Notes: generated from the sequence alone by a model not told the origin. Shown: positions 34,168 to 43,284, counted from the first letter of the stretch. The stretch is DNA of 64,000 nucleotides from Microthrixaceae bacterium (GCA_016702505.1 JADJDU010000030.1:434001-498000), one strand, 5' to 3'. A program made the numbers and translations.

Positions 34168-36269
34168 ACCAACTCCACCACCCGGGCCACCGGCCCGACT
34201 CCAGTGGGCCAATCGATCACTCCTCCGGCCACGTCGGCCAGATCCACGGCCCGCGGGTCATGGTGGGGCGACAGGTCGGTGGCGGCCTCGAGCGTCCCCC
34301 TACTCCCGGCCCTCAGCCAGGGGATCTGAACTCCAGCTCCCCCAGGTGACGACCCCAGGTCCTCGTCGTCCAGCCGGAATATGAACACCACGCTGCGTGA
34401 CCGGTCGGGAGCGAGATAGGCGAGCGAACCACGATCGGTGCCGACCGGCGACTCCAGACGGAACAGCTCGCCATGCTGAACGACATCTCTGATGCGATGG
34501 TGCACGGCCACCGCTCGCCGAGCACAGGACCATTCGTGATCGCTGAGCGAGGTCAGGTCGAGGTCGAAGCCGAACCGTCCCGAAAGGGCGACGGCACAGG
34601 CGAAGGGAACCGGTTTGAGGCCCCAACGGGTGACGTGGGCACCGAGCACCGAAGCGGGCAGCAGGTGCGACGCTCCCCACTGGATCCGCACCCGGTCCAC
34701 CGGATCGGTGTTGTCCGAGGTCCACAGTTCGTGGAAAGAGGCCAGGGTGCCCAGGTCGCTGCGTCCACCACCGGACGCGCACAGCATCATCTCCACATCG
34801 GGGTGGCGGGCCGCCACCTCGGCCATCACGTCCCACGTGTGACGTACCCGATCGACGGCTAGATGGGTCTGGGAGTCGTCGCTCAACGCCCCCGAGCCGG
34901 GCTCGGTGATGTCTCGGTTGGCATCCCACTTCAGGTAGGTGATCCCTCGGTGCTGGGTCAGTAGAGCGTCGATGGTGTCGACCACGAAGTCCCGAACGTC
35001 GGGTCGACACAGGTCCAACACGAGCTGTTGACGTTCCTCGCGTCGAGCCCGGCCCGGTTCGGCGATCACCCAGTCCGGGTGAGCTTCGTACAACTCCGAC
35101 CGGGCGTTGACCATCTCCGGTTCCACCCACAGCCCGAATCGGAGACCGGCCTCGATGGTGTGATCGATGACCGGTTGCAGTCCGTCGGGAAGCTTGGAGC
35201 GGTCCGTCGTCCAGTCTCCGAGCGAGGTGGTGTCGTCATCTCGGGGAAAGCGATCACCGAACCAGCCGTCGTCCAACAAGAACAGTTCAACCCCAAGTTC
35301 GGCGGCCCGGTCGACCTGGCGGGCCAGGCCCTCGGGGTCGAGGGAGAACCCCAACGCCTCCCACGTGTTGGCCACCGACGCCCGGATTCGATCGCCGTCG
35401 CGAACCACCTCGGAACGCACGTAGCCGTGGAAGGCCCGGCTGGTGGGGCCCATGCCTTCCTCGGACCAGATCCAGAGCACGTGTGGTGACTCGAAGGAAT
35501 CACCGGCATCCAGCCTCCGTTCGCTGCCACGGTCCTGGTGGCCGGCCAGGACCCGGACCTGACCGTGGAGGAATACCTCGGCATCGAAACGGACATCACC
35601 ACCCCAGACCACCGTGCAGGCCCCGACCGTGCCGTGCTCCTCGCCGGCGGGACCATCGGGGTGGAACAACACCACCGGCGCCCGGTACAACGCCGAACGC
35701 ACGCCGCCGGCCGAGGCCAAGGTCTTCACCCCGGGGGTCAACGCCTCGGTGGTCTCGGTCCACTCCCCTGCCCATCCGCCACCCCAATGGGTCAGGTGGG
35801 GGGACGTGCCAGCGAAGGCAGGGGCCGACCCGGCCACTCGGTGCAACTCCACCGGGTCGACACCCCCGTTGGTCACCTCAACCCACTGTTCGATCAAGTG
35901 ATGATCCGGCCACGCCCGCACGTTGAGATCGACGGTCAACGGCGAGATCCGGTCGGTCATCCGCACCGTGGTCGTCGAGAACCGGCCCCGACCTGTTCCG
36001 GCGCCGGGCCCACGAGAGACCACATCGACCACCCGCAGCCGCGTCGAGGTCACCCCGTCGCCATGGGTCACCCGCAAGGCCGGTTCCCGCAGCGGTTCCT
36101 CCCCGAAGGTCGGGTAGGCCAGCGGGTACAGCCCGACTGGCAGCTCCGGGCTCCGCCCGCTGGCACCGGGACCGAAGGCGATCTGGTGGAGGCGTCCGTC
36201 GTCACCGACGGCCCACACCAGACCGGTTCGCCCGGCATCCACCCTGATGATGGTCCCCTCGAAGCTCAT
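34152..36269 (-). CDS. alpha-galactosidase, GH36 (melibiase)
   Basis: A 705-residue glycoside hydrolase family 36 enzyme releasing alpha-1,6-galactose from oligosaccharides such as melibiose or raffinose. The N-terminal beta-sandwich is followed by the barrel: LFLLDDGWFGDRFPRDDD, LRFGLWVEPEMVNARSELYE, the nucleophile in ITYLKWDANRDITEP (Asp, about residue 447), ASGGGRSDLGTLASF and the acid/base in LWTSDNTDPVDRVRIQWG. No signal peptide is seen, so it is cytoplasmic and would need imported substrate; no sugar transporter is adjacent. The 16-bp tail overlap with the GGDEF-EAL gene involves only stop regions. Confidence 0.93.
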   Translation of the reverse strand: MSFEGTIIRVDAGRTGLVWAVGDDGRLHQIAFGPGASGRSPELPVGLYPLAYPTFGEEPLREPALRVTHGDGVTSTRLRVVDVVSRGPGAGTGRGRFSTTTVRMTDRISPLTVDLNVRAWPDHHLIEQWVEVTNGGVDPVELHRVAGSAPAFAGTSPHLTHWGGGWAGEWTETTEALTPGVKTLASAGGVRSALYRAPVVLFHPDGPAGEEHGTVGACTVVWGGDVRFDAEVFLHGQVRVLAGHQDRGSERRLDAGDSFESPHVLWIWSEEGMGPTSRAFHGYVRSEVVRDGDRIRASVANTWEALGFSLDPEGLARQVDRAAELGVELFLLDDGWFGDRFPRDDDTTSLGDWTTDRSKLPDGLQPVIDHTIEAGLRFGLWVEPEMVNARSELYEAHPDWVIAEPGRARREERQQLVLDLCRPDVRDFVVDTIDALLTQHRGITYLKWDANRDITEPGSGALSDDSQTHLAVDRVRHTWDVMAEVAARHPDVEMMLCASGGGRSDLGTLASFHELWTSDNTDPVDRVRIQWGASHLLPASVLGAHVTRWGLKPVPFACAVALSGRFGFDLDLTSLSDHEWSCARRAVAVHHRIRDVVQHGELFRLESPVGTDRGSLAYLAPDRSRSVVFIFRLDDEDLGSSPGGAGVQIPWLRAGSRGTLEAATDLSPHHDPRAVDLADVAGGVIDWPTGVGPVARVVELVHPSL

Positions 36270-36328
36270 GGGAGCCGACCGTACCGGCCGGGTGTTGCAT
36301 TCGGCATCGAAGCCGTCAGAATGAAGAC

Positions 36329-37300
36329 GTGGATGGCCTCGACTTGGTCACCGGTGCGTTCGGGAACACAGGATCCGCCATCGCCCGGCTACTGGCCGAG
36401 CGGGGGCGGGCGGTGCGCACCCTCACCGGTCACCCCCCGGCTGATCCGACCGGCGCCGGGGCCATAGACGTGCAGGAGTTCGCCTGGGGTGACCCGTATC
36501 GAATGGCCAAGGCCTTCGAAGGTGTCGAGACCTTCTACAACACCTACTGGATGCGCCTGGGAGACGGTCACGGCGCTTATGACCTGGCGGTCGACCGTTG
36601 TACGCAGCTCATCGAGGCGGCCGAGGCCAGCGGCGTGGAGCGCATCGTCCACGTGAGCGTGGCCCACCCGTCGCTCACGTCTCCCTACCCGTACTTCCAG
36701 GCCAAGGCACAGGTAGAGGAGCGGCTGGACAAGAGCAGCGTCCCGACGCTGGTCGTGCGTCCCACGCTGGTGTTCGGTGGTCAGTCGGTGCTCATCAACA
36801 ACCTGGCCTGGTTGCTACGAAAGATGCCGGTCTTCGCGGTGGCCGGGTGGGGCCACTACCGCGTCCGGCCCGTTCACGTCGACGACCTGGCGTTGTTGTG
36901 CGTCGGCGGACCTCGTCTGGTCGATCAGCCCGAGGTCCACGCCGAGCACACGGTTGCTCCCGCGCCTCATGTGGTGGTGGACGCGGTGGGACCGGACCGA
37001 CCCACCTACATCGAGCTGGTCCGAGAGCTCCGCTACGTGCTGGGGGCTCGCACGCTGTTGATCAACCTTCCCGCCACCGCCGTCCTGCTCGGGGGCCGCG
37101 TCGTGGGGGCCGTGCTCCACGATGAGCTCCTCGACCACGACGAGCTCATCTCCACCATGGCCGGCTTGGCCGACACGGAAGGTCCCCCGACCGGCGTGGT
37201 CTCGTTGAGGACTTGGATCCACGACAACGCCGACCTACTCGGTCGCAGCTACCACAACGAACGCCAAGCCCGCACCCGACCGAGTTCGACGACGGGCTGA
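36329..37300 (+). CDS. NmrA/SDR-like NAD(P)-binding protein
   Basis: A 323-residue atypical short-chain dehydrogenase/epimerase. The Rossmann fingerprint is LVTGAFGNTGSAIARLLAER; VERIVHVSVAHPS and PYPYFQAKAQVEERLDKSS (with the YxxxK-like Tyr/Lys) and TLVVRPTLVFGG follow. The C-terminal domain has hydrophobic stretches (LLINLPATAVLLGGRVVGAV) like the NDUFA9/YfcH branch. It starts at GTG 36329, divergent from the alpha-galactosidase with a 59-bp gap. Substrate unknown; quinone- or lipid-related roles are known for related proteins. Confidence 0.82.
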   Translation: MDGLDLVTGAFGNTGSAIARLLAERGRAVRTLTGHPPADPTGAGAIDVQEFAWGDPYRMAKAFEGVETFYNTYWMRLGDGHGAYDLAVDRCTQLIEAAEASGVERIVHVSVAHPSLTSPYPYFQAKAQVEERLDKSSVPTLVVRPTLVFGGQSVLINNLAWLLRKMPVFAVAGWGHYRVRPVHVDDLALLCVGGPRLVDQPEVHAEHTVAPAPHVVVDAVGPDRPTYIELVRELRYVLGARTLLINLPATAVLLGGRVVGAVLHDELLDHDELISTMAGLADTEGPPTGVVSLRTWIHDNADLLGRSYHNERQARTRPSSTTG

Positions 37301-37411
37301 CCCGGCAAGGAGGCAAGCCGATAGGCCCACCCTGTCCAGCGCCGACCATGAGCCACTGTGCCGACCGTCAGTCGTCATGCCGCCGTGAAGCACCGATTGT
37401 GGCCTTGATTG

Positions 37412-37795
37412 TCAGCCGCTTCCAGCGGGGTCGGGGGCCATTCCGGCCAGGGGGTTGGCGACCCGTACGGCATTGACCTCGGTATCGAGCAACAACGGTT
37501 GACCCACGAGCCTCCATGCTTCGGCCAGGATCCTGGCCTTGTGGCCGGTCTGCACCCAGGCGTCGATCTTCGAGTAGGTCAGCTCGGCTTCCCAGGCATC
37601 GCTGCTGGCGGTGGCCTTGGCCACCTCGTGACCAACCCGCGATGCCACCCGTTCCATGAGCCCCCGGTCACCCAGCGCGGCCGCGGCCCGAGCACAGTCG
37701 AGGACCTCCTCGAGTGTGGTGGCGGCCTCCACGGCCATGCTCACCAAGGCCTCGATACCGGCCTGGGTCGTCTCCAGCTCCGACATGGACTCCAT
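37412..37795 (-). CDS. hypothetical small helical protein
   Basis: A 127-residue acidic, Ala/Glu-rich and probably all-helical protein (MAVEAATTLEEVLDCARAAA, WVQTGHKARILAEAWRLVG). There is no signal peptide, membrane segment or recognised motif. ATG 37795 or the ATG five codons later could be the start; GGGAGCAGGAGCG upstream offers a ribosome binding site. It stands alone between two plus-strand genes. The amino-acid composition and codon use look genuinely coding, but I do not recognise a family. Confidence 0.55.
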   Translation of the reverse strand: MESMSELETTQAGIEALVSMAVEAATTLEEVLDCARAAAALGDRGLMERVASRVGHEVAKATASSDAWEAELTYSKIDAWVQTGHKARILAEAWRLVGQPLLLDTEVNAVRVANPLAGMAPDPAGSG

Positions 37796-38034
37796 CGCTC
37801 CTGCTCCCTCCGTGGCTACCAGCCATTGATCCGACTCCAGGGTGGAACCTCACAGATCGCGACGGAAGAGTCGAAGGTCCGACATCACGCCCACCACCCC
37901 GAGGATCCACGTTGGCTCATCACCCAAGGTGCCCCGGCAAACACATCCCGTGAGATTCAGAGGGGTACCGCATCAATATCGCCGCTATGTTGCAGGCCCA
38001 CGCCGCTTACACGCTCAATGTTCCGGGGGAACAG

Positions 38035-38727
38035 ATGACAAGAGCCCGCACGACCCGCGCACTATTGGTGGTGGCGATGTCCACGATCGTCGCGGCCGGA
38101 ACCCTGGCCTTCGGTCCCGCCGAGGCCGCCACCAACGCCCAGGTACTCGATGGCCAGGTGACCCGCCTCTACCGAGCCTATTTCTTGAGGAACCCCGAGG
38201 CCGAAGGTCGGGACTACTGGGTTGGCCGCAGGTCAGCCGGAATGCCCCTACGCGACATTTCGGAGTACTTCGCCGGTTCGCCCGAGTTCAAGACCCGCTA
38301 CGGAGCACTGGACAACGCTGCGTTCGTGGATCTCGTCTACAAGAACGTTCTCGATCGCACCCCCGACGCTTCTGGCAGGGCGTATTGGATCTCCAGCCTC
38401 GACTCGGGCAGGGCCAAGCGTGGAGCCGTGATGATCGGCTTCTCGGAATCACCCGAGTTCGTGGCCAAGACCGGGACCACCCCACCGAACCCACCGACTA
38501 CATCCACCACGACCACAACCACCACAAAGCCTCAGCCGGGCTGTTCCACGGCGGGTATCTACGCCGCGGCCAACGGAACCTGCGTGGCCAACTACCGCGA
38601 CGGCAGCGGAGACGTCGACTGTGGTCAGCTACCGGCCGCCACCAAGCCCATCACCGTCCTCAACCCCGGCAACGACCCCGACCGCTTGGACTCCGATGGA
38701 GACGGCCAAGGCTGCGAAACGACCTGA
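38035..38727 (+). CDS. secreted DUF4214 protein with excalibur-type C-terminus
   Basis: A 230-residue exported protein. It has a signal peptide (RALLVVAMSTIVAAGTLAFG, cleavage near AEAATNA); a DUF4214 region with two imperfect repeats (VTRLYRAYFLRNPEAEGRDY and LVYKNVLDRTPDASGRAYW, each followed by a helix ending in S(P)EF); a Thr-rich spacer; and an excalibur calcium-binding-like end with paired Cys (DVDCGQLPAATKP, DSDGDGQGCETT). DUF4214 occurs in surface and S-layer-associated proteins. ATG 38035 has GGGGGAA five bases upstream. Probably cell-surface; exact role unknown. Confidence 0.82.
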   Translation: MTRARTTRALLVVAMSTIVAAGTLAFGPAEAATNAQVLDGQVTRLYRAYFLRNPEAEGRDYWVGRRSAGMPLRDISEYFAGSPEFKTRYGALDNAAFVDLVYKNVLDRTPDASGRAYWISSLDSGRAKRGAVMIGFSESPEFVAKTGTTPPNPPTTSTTTTTTTKPQPGCSTAGIYAAANGTCVANYRDGSGDVDCGQLPAATKPITVLNPGNDPDRLDSDGDGQGCETT

Positions 38728-38911
38728 CCACACCGCCCCGCCATTCGACCGGACCGTCGCACACACCGAGCCCACCCTCGCCAATGCGGCGTCCGGCGCG
38801 GTGTTGGGGCTTTCACCGCTTGAGACCAGTGTGGTGCTGAGTGCGGCAAAGCCGACTTCACCGGCCGGACCGGACAGGGCAGAGATGCCGCCTTACCTGG
38901 ATTTTCTATGG

Positions 38912-38985
38912 TGGGCGCAGAGGGACTCGAACCCCCGACATCTGCCTTGTAAGGGCAGCGCTCTAGCCAACTGAGCTATGCGCCC
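38912..38985 (-). tRNA. tRNA-Val (anticodon TAC)
   Basis: A complete cloverleaf on the minus strand. Acceptor GGGCGCA pairs with TGCGCCC, the D-arm is AGCTCAGTTGGCTAGAGC, the anticodon stem CTGCC/GGCAG encloses loop CTTACAA giving TAC, and the T-arm is GGGGGTTCGAGTCCC. CCA is encoded (38909-38911). It lies 16 bp downstream of the DUF523 gene on the same strand. Confidence 0.95.
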
Positions 38986-39001
38986 GTGAGGGGATCGCAG
39001 G

Positions 39002-39520
39002 CTAGTCGCGTCGGTTGGTCTGACCGGAAGGCCGTTCACCTCGGGCCACGTCCTCCTCGGTCAGCACGACGATGCCGGTGTTGCGGAGGGCGGCGGCGGT
39101 GACCCCGTCCCCGTCGACGAGCCTGGCCGAGAACGTGCCGTCATAGACCAGTCCTGAACCGCACGACGGCGAGCGAGCCTTCAGCACCGCTGCGACCACC
39201 TGCTTGGACGCGGCCAACTCGACCGCCACCCGGGCCCCCTGCTCGAACGAGGCGGTCACGTCGATGCCATCGGCGGTGCGGACCCGGCCGTCGGGGCCGA
39301 TCTCTGCGGGTGGGCGCGGCACCGGTAGGCCACCTTCCACCTCGGGACAGATGGGGATCAGTTCGAAGTCATCACCCAGGTCTGAGACACAGCCCCGAGG
39401 GCTGGCCGCCGCTTTGTAGTTGCACGGACTTCCCAGAAGGCACGCAGACACCAACAGCCGGGGTCGCCCCGAGGGGGAAGGTCCACGATCTGGATCGCCG
39501 CGCCGGTTACCGTCGACCAC
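39002..39520 (-). CDS. DUF523 family protein
   Basis: A ~172-residue DUF523 protein. Diagnostic blocks are RPRLLVSACLLGSPCNY with two Cys, LIPICPEVEGGLPVPRPPAE, and AVLKARSPSCGSGLVYDGTF with another conserved Cys. The conserved cysteines suggest a metal or thiol site; function is unknown. The start is set at GTG 39520, divergent from the sigma-like gene with 50 bp between them; a longer frame would run under that gene. Followed closely by tRNA-Val. Confidence 0.82.
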   Translation of the reverse strand: MVDGNRRGDPDRGPSPSGRPRLLVSACLLGSPCNYKAAASPRGCVSDLGDDFELIPICPEVEGGLPVPRPPAEIGPDGRVRTADGIDVTASFEQGARVAVELAASKQVVAAVLKARSPSCGSGLVYDGTFSARLVDGDGVTAAALRNTGIVVLTEEDVARGERPSGQTNRRD

Positions 39521-39569
39521 CTGTAAGACGGTAACCGGGCCTGACCCGGTTCTCTCCCCCGGAGCGCGC

Positions 39570-40298
39570 GTGTCGGGCCACCGAACCACGGTCGACCAAC
39601 GTGAGTTGGTCCTCCGCCGTCACCTCAACACCATCGGCACCGTCCCCGAGCTGACGCCCGCGGAGGAGCTGGCAGCAGCCGCCGTCGTGGCCGACGGGCG
39701 ATCCGCCGAGAACGAGCTGGCCGCGCTGGCCGGGGCCCCCATGCTCGACCTGGAGTCGATAGCACTGCTGCGCGATCGGGTCCGCCACAGCGATGCGGCC
39801 CGCGAGCACCTGATCGCGTCCTGTCGTCCGCTGGTCGTCGATCTGGCCCGCCGCCATCAGGCCACCGCCGGGGTGACCGCCCTGCTCCTGTCGGCCGGAG
39901 ACGAAGCACTGGTACGAGCCGTGGACCGCTACGACCCCACCGGTGGTCTTCCCTTCAGCTCCTTCGCCCGGTGGTGGGTCGAGCGGGCCATGCGGGAGGT
40001 GGAACGCAACCCCTCGGGACGAGCCGTCTCCGCCCCCGGCAACCCCGCTGGTGGCAGCCGGGCCGACTCCGTGGTCGACACTGCCCTGCTCACCGCCCTC
40101 GGTCACCTCCACCAAGAGGACTGTCGGATCCTGGAACTACGCCTCGGCCTCGACGGCGGTCCCGGCCTGTCCTCCGATGACGCCGCCATGGTCCTGGGCC
40201 TGGATCCCGACCATGCCATCGAGAAGGAGGAGAAGGCACTGGCCAAGCTCCGGCACCCCTCGACCCCCGGGGACCTCTCCCACCTGCGGCGCATCTGA
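39570..40298 (+). CDS. divergent sigma-70 family factor
   Basis: A 242-residue sigma-70-like protein. The start (LRRHLNTIGTVPELTPAEEL) matches region 1.2, REHLIASCRPLVVDLARRHQ matches region 2.1, and VRAVDRYDPTGGLPFSSFAR with WWVERAMREVERN matches regions 2.2-2.4. However, the hallmark DLIQEG core-binding motif is replaced (TALLLSAGDEAL). Region 3 is nearly absent, and a region 4-like end remains (ILELRLGLDGGPGLSSDDAA, then LGLDPDHAIEKEEKALAKL). GTG 39570 has GGAG six bases upstream. It may be an alternative or degenerate sigma factor, or an anti-/co-regulator. Confidence 0.7.
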   Translation: MSGHRTTVDQRELVLRRHLNTIGTVPELTPAEELAAAAVVADGRSAENELAALAGAPMLDLESIALLRDRVRHSDAAREHLIASCRPLVVDLARRHQATAGVTALLLSAGDEALVRAVDRYDPTGGLPFSSFARWWVERAMREVERNPSGRAVSAPGNPAGGSRADSVVDTALLTALGHLHQEDCRILELRLGLDGGPGLSSDDAAMVLGLDPDHAIEKEEKALAKLRHPSTPGDLSHLRRI

Positions 40299-40339
40299 TC
40301 CGCCGTGGCAACGCAACGCGTGGCGTCGATGGGGAGCCC

Positions 40340-40861
40340 CTAGCGGTTGCCCCAAGCGCCTAGCGCCTCCAGAGCCTGCACCGTTTCCTCCTGGAGATCA
40401 GGAAGGTCACGGAGCGAGAACCAGCCCACCTCGGCGATCTCGGGTGACACGGCCTTGACCAGGTCGGGCTCAAAACCGGCGGCGGGAGTCGCCCGATAGA
40501 CGACATCCACTCGGCGAGCATCGGCGTCGACGACCACCGCCGGCTCGCCGATCAGGTCCAGGGCCAGCCCCACCTCCTCGAGCGCCTCACGTCGGACCGC
40601 CGCGTCGGGGGCCTCGCCCCGCTTGAGGTGACCTCCAGGCACTCCCCAATCCCGGCGGTAGACCTGGCGCAACAGGAGGACCTCGTCTCCCGAGCCCTCG
40701 ATCAGACAGATCGCTCCAACCGTGTAGGACGGCGTCAGCGCACGAACCACTCGACGCCGGGATCGGCGCGGCAGTCGGGCGTACAACCTCAGGGCCAGCA
40801 GGTGGACGCGGTCACGCACGGCCGTCACCCCAGGGTCGACCACCAGCAGGGCTGGTATCAC
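40340..40861 (-). CDS. NUDIX hydrolase
   Basis: A ~173-residue NUDIX protein with an intact catalytic box: GGHLKRGEAPDAAVRREALE followed by EVG, so a divalent-metal pyrophosphohydrolase activity is expected. An N-terminal helix (VRDRVHLLALRLYARLPRRS) precedes the fold (YTVGAICLIEGSGDEVLLLR). Substrate unknown. GTG 40861 overlaps the upstream IMPase-like gene by 50 bp; GTG 40828 would shorten the overlap. Transcribed with the IMPase gene. Confidence 0.85.
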   Translation of the reverse strand: MIPALLVVDPGVTAVRDRVHLLALRLYARLPRRSRRRVVRALTPSYTVGAICLIEGSGDEVLLLRQVYRRDWGVPGGHLKRGEAPDAAVRREALEEVGLALDLIGEPAVVVDADARRVDVVYRATPAAGFEPDLVKAVSPEIAEVGWFSLRDLPDLQEETVQALEALGAWGNR

Positions 40862-41654
40862 CCGGACCTCCTTCCTCGTATCGGTCCTGGGCTCGCCGGG
40901 TCCACCGGTGCAAGGCCGACAGGCTGTCGGCCAAGGTCTCCGTCGCTCCGGCCACCGGGATCCTTCTGGCTCCGTGTTCGAGTGTGGTCAGCCCCCGGCC
41001 AGCGACATCGAACACTGATCCACCCGCCTCCCGGCAGATGAGCGTCGCACCCAGGTAGTCCCAGGACCCGAGCTGATCGGTGGTGCAGTCCAGGTAGCCG
41101 TCCAGGGTCCCGTCGGCTACCGCGCACAGGTCTAGGGCGGCTGACCCAAGGGCCCGGTACTGGGCCCACCCGCCGTGGCCGTCAGGTACCCCGTTCAGGC
41201 CGACAATGGCATCGGCCAGAGCGATGCAGCCCGACGTGCGGATCGTCTCTCCGTCTCGCCGAGCCCCCTGCCCCCGAACCGCGCTCCAGCGGTTTCCATG
41301 GCGGAGATCGACCACCAGCGCCACCAGCGGGCCGTCTCCATCCACGGCGCAGAGGCTCACCGCCCACCATGCCAGCCTCCGTGAGGCGTTGGTGGAACCG
41401 TCCAGCGGGTCCAGAACCACCGTCACCGGCAAAGGACCAATCTGGTGACCGCTCTCCTCGCTCAACACACCCAGACCCGTCGGCCCGAGCACCTCCATTG
41501 CGGCACCGTCGGCGGTGATATCACTGTGGTGCTGTCCCGGCCGGGTGCCGGCCTCGCCCCATTCGACGGCGGACGCCAACGCCTCCGACACGGCCGCGGC
41601 CGCGTCGTCCAGCACTCCTGAAAGCCATGAGGTGGTCAACGGCGCGTCGGTCAC
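40812..41654 (-). CDS. inositol monophosphatase family protein
   Basis: A 280-residue member of the lithium-sensitive phosphatase family (IMPase/CysQ/FBPase). Metal-binding motifs: VLSEESGH (the first Glu), VTVVLDPLDGSTNASRRL, and DQLGSWDYLGATLICREAGG near the C-terminus. ALDLCAVADGTLDGYLD is the usual substrate-pocket block. It hydrolyses a phosphomonoester such as inositol phosphate, histidinol phosphate or PAP; which one is not decidable from sequence. ATG 41654 matches the normal start. It overlaps the NUDIX gene start, which suggests one transcript. Confidence 0.88.
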   Translation of the reverse strand: MTDAPLTTSWLSGVLDDAAAAVSEALASAVEWGEAGTRPGQHHSDITADGAAMEVLGPTGLGVLSEESGHQIGPLPVTVVLDPLDGSTNASRRLAWWAVSLCAVDGDGPLVALVVDLRHGNRWSAVRGQGARRDGETIRTSGCIALADAIVGLNGVPDGHGGWAQYRALGSAALDLCAVADGTLDGYLDCTTDQLGSWDYLGATLICREAGGSVFDVAGRGLTTLEHGARRIPVAGATETLADSLSALHRWTRRAQDRYEEGGPGDTSPAGGRPWGDGRA

Positions 41655-41719
41655 GTTGACGGACCGTATCCCGGGCGTGGCAGGCTGGGGGACGTCAACC
41701 GCTCTCCCTGGAGGTTCAC

Positions 41720-42289
41720 GTGGCGGTCATCGACGTGGCCGGATTCGTGGCCGACCTCAAGGATCACGCAGTCGACCATGGTTTCCACGTGCACGACGAG
41801 CGGCACTTCGTGGAGACCTACTCGCTGCGCCAGGCCTGGGAGGTGGACCTCCACCCCGAGGACGCCTGCGGCGGGCCGCTGGACCTTCACCTCGCCCTGG
41901 AGATCGATCCCCGGGTGTTGCTCTCGTTCGAAGATCTGGTGCTGGAACTGGATGAAGGTGACGATCCGCCCGACCTGCACCGGTTCCCGCTCCACTTCAC
42001 CTGGGGCATGCCTCCGCTCCCCCACGGACCGGACCTGTTGATCCTGGCCACCGACCTGGCCGGCGTCGGCGGCCCCGAGCTGCCCCTCGAGGTCTCGGCC
42101 ATCGATTCCTACGCCTCGGTCACCGACGGAGCCGACCGCACAGTCAGCATCGTCGGCCGGGTCGAAGTGTCGCTGTCCCAGGTGTACGTGGGCCAGCAAG
42201 ACCTGCTGTGTGACGTGCTGGACCGTTGCCACGCCGTCAGCGCCTACCTGCTGGAACGGGCGCCGGCCTGGTTGGGCGACACCTTCTGA
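41720..42289 (+). CDS. conserved hypothetical protein
   Basis: A 189-residue acidic protein starting at GTG 41720 with GGAGGTTCAC upstream. It is rich in beta-type sequence (WEVDLHPEDACGGPLDLHLA, LEIDPRVLLSFEDLVLELDE, LHFTWGMPPLPHGPDLLIL). No signal peptide, membrane segment or catalytic motif. I do not recognise the family, but codon use and the ribosome binding site indicate a real gene. It is divergent from the IMPase-like gene and convergent with tRNA-Met. Confidence 0.7.
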   Translation: MAVIDVAGFVADLKDHAVDHGFHVHDERHFVETYSLRQAWEVDLHPEDACGGPLDLHLALEIDPRVLLSFEDLVLELDEGDDPPDLHRFPLHFTWGMPPLPHGPDLLILATDLAGVGGPELPLEVSAIDSYASVTDGADRTVSIVGRVEVSLSQVYVGQQDLLCDVLDRCHAVSAYLLERAPAWLGDTF

Positions 42290-42294
42290 TCTGG

Positions 42295-42367
<73 letters not shown>

Positions 42368-42418
42368 GCCGGACATGCTGCCAGACCGGGCCACGGTCCC
42401 AGAACACCGCCGAAGTGA

Positions 42419-43084
42419 CTATCCCTCGGCCATCCTGGCCTTCACCTCGATCTCGAGTCCGTCCATCAACTCGGCCATGAGCACCACCCGGGACGCGGGC
42501 CCATCCGAGCACAGGAGGTGGTAGCGGTCCATGGCACCGAATGGAAGCATCAGCGCCAGTTCCCACAGCCCCGGGTCTGGGTGACTGTCGATCTCGGCGA
42601 GCGGCCGGGCCGGGAACCCCAACTCGGCCAACTGCGCCAGCACCGACCGGGCTCGGCGCACCAGGTCGGTGTAGGCAGATTCAACCGCAGCGCCGTTTTG
42701 AGGTTTGACGTCGGGCCACTCTGACACCAGGGCCCGGGGGTAGGGATCGTCGTCGAGCCAGCTCCGAACACGGATCCGCCTGGTCCCGACCGCCAGCACA
42801 CCCCACCGACCATCGGGCGCTTGATCGGCTTCCAGGATCCGCGCCACCGCACCAACCGCGGTCCTCACATCTCCGCCCCCGACCTCGCTCCCCCGTTCGA
42901 TCAGCGTGACCTCGAACTCACGGCTTGCGGCCAGGCAGCGGTCCATCATCACCCGGTAGCGCTTCTCGAAGACGTGCAGGGGAAGGCTCATGCCCGGCAC
43001 CAGCACCGTACCCAGCGGGAACATCGCCATCTCCGAACCCTCGTCCCCGGTCGGCGACCTCTCGTCGGGGTTGACCGCTCCCAT
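42419..43084 (-). CDS. Lon N-terminal (substrate-binding) domain protein
   Basis: A 221-residue stand-alone Lon substrate-binding domain (PF02190 type) without ATPase or protease parts. The opening MAMFPLGTVLVPGMSLPLHV is characteristic, as are FEKRYRVMMDRCLAASREF, GAVARILEADQAPDGRWGVL and GTRRIRVRSWLDDDPYPRA. Such proteins are common in actinobacteria; their partner is unknown. The start is ATG 43084, with an inner ATG at 43030 as alternative where the domain begins. It sits between tRNA-Asn and tRNA-Met, all on the minus strand. Confidence 0.85.
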   Translation of the reverse strand: MGAVNPDERSPTGDEGSEMAMFPLGTVLVPGMSLPLHVFEKRYRVMMDRCLAASREFEVTLIERGSEVGGGDVRTAVGAVARILEADQAPDGRWGVLAVGTRRIRVRSWLDDDPYPRALVSEWPDVKPQNGAAVESAYTDLVRRARSVLAQLAELGFPARPLAEIDSHPDPGLWELALMLPFGAMDRYHLLCSDGPASRVVLMAELMDGLEIEVKARMAEG

Positions 43085-43169
43085 GTTCGGGGACCCTAGG
43101 TCAGGTCGGACCCTCAGGCCGCGGGCCGGCCGAGCCCCGATCACCATGAAGATCACATGGCCCGAGAAA

Positions 43170-43203
43170 CTGAAAGAGCCGACCCGGGGGCCGGCTCTTT
43201 CAG
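43170..43203 (-). terminator. hairpin terminator after tRNA-Asn
   Basis: A perfect 12-bp inverted repeat (CTGAAAGAGCCG ... CGGCTCTTTCAG) with a GC-rich loop, lying about 9 bp beyond the 3' end of tRNA-Asn. On the minus strand it is followed by a short T-run (TTTCTC). Probably an intrinsic terminator for the tRNA, separating it from the Lon-domain gene. Confidence 0.8.
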
Positions 43204-43211
43204 TGCTTTGG

Positions 43212-43284
43212 CTCGGGGGGTGGGGCTCGAACCCACGACCCGCTGATTAACAGTCAGCTGCTCTGCCATCTGAGCTACCCCCGA
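43212..43284 (-). tRNA. tRNA-Asn (anticodon GTT)
   Basis: A cloverleaf on the minus strand: acceptor TCGGGGG, D-arm AGCTCAGATGGCAGAGC, anticodon stem GCTGA/TCAGC with loop CTGTTAA (GTT), and T-arm GTGGGTTCGAGCCCCAC. The discriminator base is G, as expected for Asn. CCA is encoded at 43209-43211. Confidence 0.95.
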
